Source: Allobosea sp.
GTDB lineage: Bacteria; Pseudomonadota; Alphaproteobacteria; Rhizobiales; Beijerinckiaceae
Direction: 5' to 3'
DNA length: 7,168 nucleotides
NCBI GenBank assembly: GCA_021732895.1
Contig: JAKFWE010000139.1
Coordinates: 1 to 7,168, forward strand
Numbering within the stretch: the first letter of the stretch is position 1; each line of letters begins with the position of its first letter. The notes under the pieces were generated by a model. It did no database searches. It worked only from the letters and a program-made list of their open reading frames with translations, and was not told where the DNA came from. Shown here in pieces: positions 1 through 5,902 of this stretch. Position numbers and translations under genes: made by a program.

Positions 1-207
1 GCGCAGGCTGGCGCAAACCCGCGAGCGGGGATCTGGCGACGCCCGCGCCGACAGCCCGATGCTCGGCGCGGCTGTCAGAGCTGATGTCCGGCCGCTAGCC
101 ATGCGAACCGCCGGCAGCCGGGCGGCTCTCGACGCTCCGGCCGCGACATGTCATTTTGCCGCGGTCGGCCGTCCCCGGCGCCGAGTTTCGACCTGGTTCG
201 ACCCATC
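1..207. other. Leader region with no supported gene
   Basis: I see no supportable gene here. Short open frames on both strands look like products of the high G+C composition. One leftward frame starting at an ATG at 102-100 is open to the window edge, but it has no clear ribosome binding site and no recognisable sequence. The stretch just before the binding-protein gene contains TTCGACC twice (187-193 and 197-203), with starts ten bases apart. The promoter for the rightward binding-protein/kinase operon should lie in this stretch or further left, but I could not pick out convincing -35/-10 boxes. Confidence 0.4.
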
Positions 208-1197
208 ATGCGACGTCGATCCCTCCTGGCTGCTTTCGCGGCGCTGGCGGTCTGGCCCGCCGCGCGGGCCAACGCCCAGAGGCCTCCGCGCATCATCGCC
301 TTTCTGGTTGGTTTGCCGCTCGACCATCCCGTCGTCGTCGAACGCTACGACAGGCTCAGGCGGCTGCTCGCCGGCCGCGGCTGGGTCGAGGGCCAGACGA
401 TCGGCTTTCGCCTGTTCACCGTGACGTCCGAGCCCGGCGCGCTGGCCGCGAGGGTGGCGGAAATCGTCGCCGGGCGGCCCGACATCATCTGCGCCGGCTC
501 GAGCACGGAGACGGCGGCGCTGCTCGCCGCGACCAAGCGCATCCCCGTACTGTTCACGACGGCGTCTGACCCCGTCGGCAGCGGCTTCGTGCGTTCGCTC
601 GAGCGGCCGGACGGCAATGCGACGGGCTTCAGCAACAACGACCCGGCCATGGCCCCGAAATGGATAGAGCTCCTGCGCGAGATCGCGCCGGCGACGACGA
701 GGCTCGGCGTGCTCTATAATCCGGCGACGGCGCCCGCCGGCGGCGCCGGCTATCTCGCCGCCCTCCGGACCGGCGCGAGGCTGGTCGATCTGGCGGTGGT
801 GGACACGCCGCTCTCCGCCGTCTCCGAGATCGAGCCCGCGATCGCGACGCTGGCGCGCGAGGAGGGGATCGGACTGTTCGCGATGCCCGACAGCTTCCTG
901 TTCCGCAACGCCGCTCGCGTGGCCGGAGCCGCCGCCCGTCATCGCCTGCCGGCGATCTACCCATACGAGGTCTTCGTCGAGGCGGGCGGTCTGCTCTCCT
1001 ATTCCGGAGGGCGCGACGAGACCGAGGAGCTGATCGCCGGCTACATCGACCTGATCCTGCGCGGCGCCAACATCGCGGAACTGCCGGTGCAGTTCTCGCG
1101 CAGCTTCGAACTGGTGATCAACGAGGCCGCCGCCGCCGCGCTCGGGCTTGCGGTGCCGACGTCGCTGCGCGTGCGTGCGACACGGATGATCGCGTGA
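208..1197 (+). CDS. Periplasmic substrate-binding protein, ABC_sub_bind family (type 1 fold)
   Basis: This is a 329-residue exported solute-binding protein that probably serves as the ligand-sensing partner of the kinase downstream. Residues 1-23 form a signal peptide: an Arg-rich start (MRRRSLL, which could also be read as a Tat-type twin arginine), a hydrophobic stretch, and a likely cleavage after ARANA. There is no lipobox, so a soluble periplasmic protein is expected. Family hallmarks (PF04392) are visible: a YDRLRRLLAGRGWVEGQ segment near 48-63, SDPVGSGFV near 120-128 followed by RPDGNATGFS, and the C-terminal LPVQFSRSFELVIN...ALGLAVP block at about 292-317. Length is normal for the family. 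An in-frame ATG at 148 would add 20 residues before the signal peptide; I prefer 208 because it places the signal peptide at the N terminus, although neither start has a good ribosome binding site. The stop overlaps the kinase start by four bases. No ABC permease or ATPase is next to it. The ligand cannot be predicted. Confidence 0.88.
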   Translation: MRRRSLLAAFAALAVWPAARANAQRPPRIIAFLVGLPLDHPVVVERYDRLRRLLAGRGWVEGQTIGFRLFTVTSEPGALAARVAEIVAGRPDIICAGSSTETAALLAATKRIPVLFTTASDPVGSGFVRSLERPDGNATGFSNNDPAMAPKWIELLREIAPATTRLGVLYNPATAPAGGAGYLAALRTGARLVDLAVVDTPLSAVSEIEPAIATLAREEGIGLFAMPDSFLFRNAARVAGAAARHRLPAIYPYEVFVEAGGLLSYSGGRDETEELIAGYIDLILRGANIAELPVQFSRSFELVINEAAAAALGLAVPTSLRVRATRMIA

Positions 1198-4019
1198 CGA
1201 CGGCTGTCTCGGGGCGCGGCCGGCTGGCGCGCAAATACGCGCTGTTCGTCGGCGCCGCGATCTGCCTCGCGCTCGGGCTCAACGCCGTCGTCAACACGAT
1301 CTTCGCCTTCGCCGACCAGCGCGCGCTCGTCGTCAGGACGCAGCAGGAGCAGGCGCAAGCGGCGGCGCAACGCATCGGGGCCTTCGTCTCCAACATCGTG
1401 ATGTCGCTCGACTGGGTATCGCAGACCAGCTCGGGCGGCGATCCGATCGAGGATCTGCGCATGGATGGATTGCGCCTCCTGCGGCAAATCCCGGCGATCA
1501 TCGACCTGCAGCAGATCGACCCTGCCGGCCGCGAGCGCCTGGGGCTGTCGCGATTCGAATTCAACCGCGTCAACAGCGGCGTCGATCGCTCGGGCGAGCC
1601 GGCGTTCAGGGAGGCGCTTCGCCACGGCGTGTATTATGGCGAGGTCATGTTCAGGCGGGGCTCCGAGCCCTACATCACGCTCGCGCGGCGTTCGCGGGCG
1701 CCGGCCGGCGGCGTCGTGGTGGCCACGGTCAACCTGACCTTCATCAAGGAGCTCGTCTCGCGCCTCAGGGTCGGCATAGCCGGGCGCGCCTATGTGGTGA
1801 CGCGCGAAGGCCGCCTGATCGCTCATCCGGATCTGCGCTTCGTGCTGGGCAAGACCGATCTCCTGCCGCTGCTGCTCGCCCATGAGGGCGCGGGCGGCGA
1901 CGGCCGGGACGCGCCGGGCGCCGGCATCGAGACGCGCGACATGGAGGGGCGCAACGTGCTCTCCGTCGTCAGCGGCGTGCCCGGCGTCGACTGGAGGGTC
2001 GTGGTCGATCTGCCCCAGAGCGAAGCCTTCGCGCCGATCTACGAATCGATCCTTCGCTCGGTCTTCATCCTGTTCCTGTCGCTGCTCGGCGCGATCGGTG
2101 CGGGCGTCCTGCTTAGCCGGCGCCTCGTCGCGCCGATACGGGAGCTCAGCGCGACGGCGGCCCGCATCGGCGAGGGCACGCTCGACCAGCCCATCGCCGT
2201 GCGCACCGGCGACGAGCTGCAGGAGCTCGGCGACCAGTTCAACCTGATGGCGCAGCGCCTCAGCGAGAGCCGCGACGAGCTCGAGGGCAAGGTCGTGGCC
2301 AGAACCGCGGCGCTGATGGCGGCGCTCGATCAGGCCTCGGCCGGCCAGCTCGCCGCCGAGCAGGCGCGCCAGACCGCGGAGGAGGCGACCAGGGCCAAAT
2401 CGCGTTTCCTCGCCGTCGTCGGCCACGACATCCGCACGCCGCTGGCCGGCGTGCTCGGCGTGCTCGAAATCCTCGATCGCAAGCGCCTGAGCCAGCGCGA
2501 ACGCCGCCTGCTCGAGATGGCGACGGCCTCCGGGCAGACGCTGATCGACCTCGCCAACGCCACGCTCGACCTGTCGCGGCTGGAGGCCGGGACCGAGGCG
2601 CTGGACCTTCGCGACTACGAACCCGGTCCGCTGCTGGCCGCCGCCGCCGCGCTGCTGCGTCCGTCGGCGGAACGCAAGGGCCTGGCGTTGAAGCTCGCGG
2701 TCAGCGCCCTGGCCGGCGCGCGCCTGCATGGCGATCCGGGCAAGCTGAATCGCATCGTCGTCAATCTCCTGCGCAACGCCATCAGCTTCACCGATCATGG
2801 CGAGATCGAGCTCCACGCCGAACTGGCGGCCGTCGCGGCGGGAGAGGGCGCCGTCCTCGTGGTCTGCGTGCGCGACACCGGCATCGGCATCGCACCGGCG
2901 ATGCAGGAGCGCATCTTCCAGGATTTCGTCCAGGTCGATCCGCAAACCGGGCGGCGCTCCGGCGGTGTCGGCCTCGGCCTCGCCATCTGCACGCGGTTGG
3001 CCGCGCTGATGGGCGGATCGATCGCGGTCGAAAGCCGGGCCGGCGCCGGCAGCCGTTTCGTCGTGCGGCTGCCGGCCTCGGCCGCGCGGACCGCGCCCGG
3101 CGCACCGGGTGGCGTGGCCGCCGCCGTCGATCGGCCGCGCATCGTGCTCGTCGTCGATGACGAACCCGTCACGCGCGAGGTCGCGCGGATCATGATCGGC
3201 AAGGCGGGCCACCGCGCCATCGCGGTCGGCTCGGGCGAGGCGGCGCTGGCGCTTCTCGCGGAGAACGCGGTCGACATCGTGCTGCTCGACATGCACATGA
3301 CCGGCATGGACGGGGTCGAGACCGCGACGGCGATCCGCGCGCTGCCGGACATCGCCCAGCCGGCCATCGTGGCGTTGACCGCCGACGTCTCGCCGGAAAC
3401 GATGCGTCGGCTGCGCGAGGCCGGCTTGACGACCATTCTGTCGAAGCCGGCGACCTCGGCGGCGCTGCGCCAGCTTCTCGGCCACGGGCCGCTGCAGGCG
3501 GGACGGCGGGCCGGGGCGAGCCTCGCGCCAGACCGCCCGGTGGACGAGGCCTTCTTCCGGCGGCAGGGCCGGCTGATCGGAGCGGGCCGGCTCGATCGGC
3601 TGGTCGATCTGTTCGGCGCCGTCTCGGGCGACCTGCTCGCGGCGATGAGCGCAGCGAGGGGGCGCGCCGATCGCAGCGCGATCCAGCGCGCGGCCCACCA
3701 GCTCGCCAGTTCGGCCGGCGCGCTCGGCCTCGGCCAGGTGCTGGCCAGGGCCGCCGCGCTGGAGACCGAAGCGCATACCGGGTCGGAGGAGGCCATCGCC
3801 GATCACGTCGCCGGGCTCGAACAGGCGCGCGGCCAGGCGCTGGCGGCGCTCGCGGCGATGTCGCGGAAGGCGCCGGCGCGTGCGCGCAGCGGCGGCAGGC
3901 GCACGGGCCCCGGCGGCGGATCAGGCGTTGCGCTCGGCGTAGATCCCGAGCTTGTAGCCGATGCCGCTGACGGTCGCGATCACGCCCGTCTCGCCGGCGT
4001 CCATCAGCTTGCGCCTTAG
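1194..4019 (+). CDS. Membrane hybrid histidine kinase (Cache-like sensor, HAMP, HisKA, HATPase_c, REC, HPt)
   Basis: This 941-residue tripartite sensor kinase is of the TorS/ArcB/BvgS architecture. Transmembrane helices lie at about 15-36 and 289-309. Between them is a periplasmic domain of about 250 residues with a Cache-like segment (GRAYVVTREGRLIAHPD near 198-214). A HAMP domain follows (about 306-358), then a coiled-coil linker. HisKA has phospho-acceptor His411 in GHDIRTPL. HATPase_c shows the N box around Asn519, the G1 box D561-TGIGI and the G2 box GGVGLGLA (590-597). The receiver (about 650-760) has Asp655/Asp656, acceptor Asp699, Thr729 and Lys751. An HPt domain (about 783-875) has His835 in AAHQLASSAGALGL. 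All relay residues are present, so a full His-Asp-His relay is expected, with output to the regulator at 3921-4661. The GTG start overlaps the binding-protein stop (GTGA), which suggests translational coupling. The last 50 or so residues are Arg/Gly/Ala-rich, match no domain I recognise, and overlap the convergent regulator gene by 99 bp. The signal is unknown. Confidence 0.93.
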   Translation: MTTAVSGRGRLARKYALFVGAAICLALGLNAVVNTIFAFADQRALVVRTQQEQAQAAAQRIGAFVSNIVMSLDWVSQTSSGGDPIEDLRMDGLRLLRQIPAIIDLQQIDPAGRERLGLSRFEFNRVNSGVDRSGEPAFREALRHGVYYGEVMFRRGSEPYITLARRSRAPAGGVVVATVNLTFIKELVSRLRVGIAGRAYVVTREGRLIAHPDLRFVLGKTDLLPLLLAHEGAGGDGRDAPGAGIETRDMEGRNVLSVVSGVPGVDWRVVVDLPQSEAFAPIYESILRSVFILFLSLLGAIGAGVLLSRRLVAPIRELSATAARIGEGTLDQPIAVRTGDELQELGDQFNLMAQRLSESRDELEGKVVARTAALMAALDQASAGQLAAEQARQTAEEATRAKSRFLAVVGHDIRTPLAGVLGVLEILDRKRLSQRERRLLEMATASGQTLIDLANATLDLSRLEAGTEALDLRDYEPGPLLAAAAALLRPSAERKGLALKLAVSALAGARLHGDPGKLNRIVVNLLRNAISFTDHGEIELHAELAAVAAGEGAVLVVCVRDTGIGIAPAMQERIFQDFVQVDPQTGRRSGGVGLGLAICTRLAALMGGSIAVESRAGAGSRFVVRLPASAARTAPGAPGGVAAAVDRPRIVLVVDDEPVTREVARIMIGKAGHRAIAVGSGEAALALLAENAVDIVLLDMHMTGMDGVETATAIRALPDIAQPAIVALTADVSPETMRRLREAGLTTILSKPATSAALRQLLGHGPLQAGRRAGASLAPDRPVDEAFFRRQGRLIGAGRLDRLVDLFGAVSGDLLAAMSAARGRADRSAIQRAAHQLASSAGALGLGQVLARAAALETEAHTGSEEAIADHVAGLEQARGQALAALAAMSRKAPARARSGGRRTGPGGGSGVALGVDPELVADAADGRDHARLAGVHQLAP

Positions 4020-4661
4020 CCGCGCCACAAGGGCGTCGACCGTGCGCGCATCGACCTCGCCTTGCCGGTTACTGACGACCTCGATCAGATAGTCCCGGCT
4101 CAGAGGCCGGCCGTTGCTGTCGACCAGCGCGGCCAGCAGGTCGAACTCGCCACGCGTCAGCCGGATCGGCGCGCCGTTGATGATGGCGAGTTCGCGCCGC
4201 AGCAGATCGATCATGAACGGCCCGAAGGTGATCGTGGTGCTGCGCCTCGCCGTCTCGCGCTCGATCTTGCGCCGGCGCAGCAGCGAGCGCGTGCGGGCGA
4301 GCAGCTCGCGCAGATTGACCGGCTTGGTCACGTAATGGTCGCCGGCCAGTTCGAGCCCGACGATGCGGTCAATGTCGGTGTCGCGCCTCGTCACGAAGAT
4401 GATTCCGGCGTCGGAGATGGTCTGCAGCTCCTTGGCGAATTCGAAACCGTCGCCATCGGGCAGCACGACGTCCATGAAGATCAGCTCAGGCTTGACGCGC
4501 CTGACGACGCGGCGCGCCTCGGCGACGCTTTCCGCCTCCTCGACCCGGAAGCCCTGGTCGGCGAGGTAGCCCGAGATCATGGCGCGCGTCACAGGATCGT
4601 CCTCGACGACCATCAGCCGCTCGCGATTGGCGCCCGCGCCGTCCCTGACAGCGTTCGTCAT
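3921..4661 (-). CDS. OmpR/TorR-type response regulator
   Basis: This 246-residue DNA-binding response regulator is probably the end point of the adjacent kinase's phosphorelay. The receiver domain (about 15-131) has the acidic pair Asp21/Asp22 in VVEDDP, acceptor Asp64 in IFMDVVLPDGDG, Thr91, Tyr110 and Lys113 in YVTKP. The C-terminal winged helix (about 142-240) has the usual LTRGEFDLL segment, a recognition-helix region RTVDALVARLRRKL (206-219) and a wing ending SGIGYKL. The runs GIIFVT...DIDRIVGLELAGDHYVTKP and RTVDALVARLRRKL resemble E. coli TorR as I remember it, closer than a generic OmpR. The usual GADDY before the switch Lys reads AGDHY here. The start at 4661 is supported by GGAG five bases upstream; the next in-frame ATG (Met17) would remove the first strand of the receiver. 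The gene converges on the kinase, and its last 33 codons are antisense to the kinase tail. Its own promoter should lie in the gap to its right. Confidence 0.93.
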   Translation of the reverse strand: MTNAVRDGAGANRERLMVVEDDPVTRAMISGYLADQGFRVEEAESVAEARRVVRRVKPELIFMDVVLPDGDGFEFAKELQTISDAGIIFVTRRDTDIDRIVGLELAGDHYVTKPVNLRELLARTRSLLRRRKIERETARRSTTITFGPFMIDLLRRELAIINGAPIRLTRGEFDLLAALVDSNGRPLSRDYLIEVVSNRQGEVDARTVDALVARLRRKLMDAGETGVIATVSGIGYKLGIYAERNA

Positions 4662-4666
4662 GGCCG

Positions 4667-4670
4667 CTCC
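4667..4670 (-). promoter_or_regulatory. Ribosome binding site of the response regulator gene
   Basis: On the minus strand GGAG lies five bases upstream of the ATG at 4661-4659. It is the clearest Shine-Dalgarno match near this gene and decides for the long start over the internal ATG at codon 17. Confidence 0.55.
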
Positions 4671-4768
4671 GCCCCGCGCGAACTCCCGCGCCTATCCGCG
4701 AAACGATCCGATGGCCGGCGCGGCAATGCAAGCCGCGGCCGGAATCGCCGACGAATGGAGGTTCACCG

Positions 4769-4799
4769 GACGCCGGGGCGGACCGCGGCGCCCGGCGTC
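4769..4799. repeat. GC-rich 9-bp inverted repeat (potential hairpin or operator)
   Basis: GACGCCGGG (4769-4777) is mirrored exactly by CCCGGCGTC (4791-4799) across 13 bases. No T-run follows on either strand, so it is not a standard intrinsic terminator. It lies about 100 bp upstream of the regulator start and could be an operator or a leader hairpin. In DNA this rich in G+C a 9-bp match may also be chance. Confidence 0.3.
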
Positions 4800-4853
4800 G
4801 GACCGGCCGGCGAAGCCCGGCGGTTGCGGCGCTTCCTCTCAGCGAGTTGTTAA

Positions 4854-4961
4854 TCATCGCGAGCATTTCTCGCCCGTCGTCCACCCGAATTTAGCGTTCC
4901 TGGCCGATCATGCCGACCGTTCGAGGCTTCCGCCCTCTCAGCTCCGGTATGCTCGCGATGA
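4854..4961. repeat. Perfect 13-bp inverted repeat with arms 82 bp apart
   Basis: TCATCGCGAGCAT (4854-4866) is the exact reverse complement of ATGCTCGCGATGA (4949-4961). The match does not continue beyond 13 bases at either end. The left arm is followed by CTCGC (4869-4873), which also makes a small local palindrome with GCGAG of the arm. Both arms lie upstream of the chosen prenyltransferase start. They may be paired operator half-sites, a long-range stem in a transcript, or remnants of a dispersed intergenic repeat. Confidence 0.5.
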
Positions 4962-5000
4962 CGAATCTTGGGATCGACAGGCCGCTCCAGCGCGAGGCAC

Positions 5001-5004
5001 GAGG
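5001..5004 (+). promoter_or_regulatory. Ribosome binding site of the prenyltransferase gene
   Basis: GAGG lies seven bases before the ATG at 5012. The other in-frame ATGs at 4910, 4949 and 4958 have no comparable match. Together with the homology boundary, this points to 5012 as the start. Confidence 0.5.
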
Positions 5005-5011
5005 CGCCACA

Positions 5012-5902
5012 ATGCCGGTCAAGGCGATGATACGCGCGATGCGGCCGCATCACTGGCTGAAGAACGGGCTCGTTTTCGTGCCGATCCTGCTCAACCACGA
5101 CGTCTTCGACGTGGCGGCGCTCGGCCACGGCCTCGTCGCGTTCATCTCGTTCAGCCTGATCGCATCCTCGATCTACCTGCTCAACGACATCGTCGATGTC
5201 GAGGCCGACCGGCGCCACCCCACCAAGTGCAAGCGGCCGCTGGCGGCGGGCGAGATCAGCAAGGCGCAGGCCTACGCCGCCGTGCCGGGCCTGATGATCG
5301 GCGCCTTCGCCCTGTCGGCCCTGCTGCCGCGCCCCGATCTGTTCCTGCTGGCGCTGGGCGCCTATCTCGCGCTGGCGCTCGCCTATCTCTTCTTCCTCAA
5401 GCGCAAGCTGCTGGTCGACGTGCTGGGGCTGGCGGCGCTGCACACGCTGCGCATTCTCGCCGGCAACGCCGCCGCCGCGATCACGCTGTCCTCCTGGCTG
5501 CTGGCCTTCTCGATGTTCCTGTTCCTCAGTCTCGCGCTGGTGAAGCGCTACGCCGAACTGCGCATCACGCAGGACCAGTCGGGCCTCAAGAAGGCCGGGC
5601 GCGGCTACCAGGCCGAGGATATCGAGGCGCTGTCTCAGCTCGGCATGGCGTCCGGCTGCACCTGCGCGCTGATCATGGCGCTCTATGTCGACAGCGCGGC
5701 CGTGAAGGAGCTCTACCGCCATCCCGAGATCATCTGGCTGATCTGCCCGATCATCCTCTACCAGATGGCGCGGGTCTGGTTCCTGGCGCGGCGCGGCCAG
5801 ATGCCCGACGATCCGCTCGTCTTCATGATCCGCGACTGGCGCAGCCAGCTCATGGGCGCACTCGTGCTGGCGATCATGGTCGCGGCCTCGGTCCTCCCGT
5901 GA
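5012..5902 (+). CDS. UbiA-family decaprenyl-phosphate phosphoribosyltransferase-like protein
   Basis: This 296-residue polytopic membrane enzyme of the UbiA superfamily most resembles decaprenyl-phosphate phosphoribosyltransferase (mycobacterial Rv3806c; Azorhizobium NoeC). That enzyme joins PRPP to a polyprenyl phosphate, giving polyprenyl-phosphoryl-5-phosphoribose on the cytoplasmic membrane. The start MRPHHWLKN (10-18) is typical. The first Asp-rich motif is N58-D59-x-x-D62-x-x-x-D66, in NDIVDVEADRRHPTKCKRP; the second loop contains KRKLLVD (Asp136); and KRYAEL (178-183) is a hallmark of the phosphoribosyltransferase branch. About eight to nine hydrophobic helices are readable (for example 40-57, 91-105, 109-128, 161-177, 214-226, 240-256, 279-294). 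An in-frame ATG at 4910 would give 330 residues, but the extra N terminus looks non-coding and 5012 has a GAGG site. There is no fused HAD phosphatase domain, which some proteobacterial relatives carry. The stop overlaps the next gene's GTG start by four bases. Confidence 0.87.
   Translation: MPVKAMIRAMRPHHWLKNGLVFVPILLNHDVFDVAALGHGLVAFISFSLIASSIYLLNDIVDVEADRRHPTKCKRPLAAGEISKAQAYAAVPGLMIGAFALSALLPRPDLFLLALGAYLALALAYLFFLKRKLLVDVLGLAALHTLRILAGNAAAAITLSSWLLAFSMFLFLSLALVKRYAELRITQDQSGLKKAGRGYQAEDIEALSQLGMASGCTCALIMALYVDSAAVKELYRHPEIIWLICPIILYQMARVWFLARRGQMPDDPLVFMIRDWRSQLMGALVLAIMVAASVLP

Larger units (their letters stand above)
4662..5011. other. Divergent intergenic region with A+T-enriched patch
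   Basis: These 350 bases lie between the divergent regulator and prenyltransferase starts. I see no convincing gene: a possible 32-codon Arg-rich frame (ATG at 4755) and the open codons 4910-5011 upstream of the prenyltransferase lack coding character. The patch 4846-4900 (TTGTTAATCAT, then CATTTCT, then GAATTTAGCG) is much richer in A+T than its surroundings and is the best candidate for promoter DNA. However, no -35/-10 pair with proper spacing stands out on either strand. The region also contains the 13-bp inverted repeat and the GC-rich hairpin listed separately. Confidence 0.4.

Noticed and set aside
59..424. A 121-codon plus-strand frame at the left end
   Set aside because: It overlaps the binding-protein gene in another frame, is Ala/Arg/Ser-rich, and shows no conserved motif.
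1041..3806. A 921-codon open frame on the minus strand opposite the kinase
   Set aside because: Its product is Arg/Gln/His/Asp-rich with no recognisable domain, while the opposite strand encodes a complete, motif-rich kinase. Long stop-free antisense frames are expected in DNA with G/C at third codon positions.
208..4661. Calling the module torT-torS-torR (TMAO sensing)
   Set aside because: The regulator is TorR-like, but the binding protein belongs to the ABC_sub_bind family and the kinase sensor looks Cache-like, not like TorS. No TMAO reductase genes are visible, so the ligand cannot be named.
4062..4853. A 263-codon plus-strand frame opposite the response regulator
   Set aside because: It has no domain signature and is antisense to a clearly conserved regulator. 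Its last 32 codons in the gap (ATG 4755) are Arg-rich and have no supporting homology.
4910..5011. N-terminal extension of the prenyltransferase from the ATG at 4910
   Set aside because: The added 34 residues do not resemble the family, the extension spans the right arm of the inverted repeat, and 5012 has a better ribosome binding site directly before the conserved MRPHHWLKN segment.
5012..5902. Assigning the UbiA protein to ubiquinone or haem O synthesis
   Set aside because: The DVEADRRHPTK and KRYAEL motifs and the overlap with a DprE1-like gene fit the phosphoribosyltransferase branch, not 4-hydroxybenzoate or protohaem prenyltransferases.
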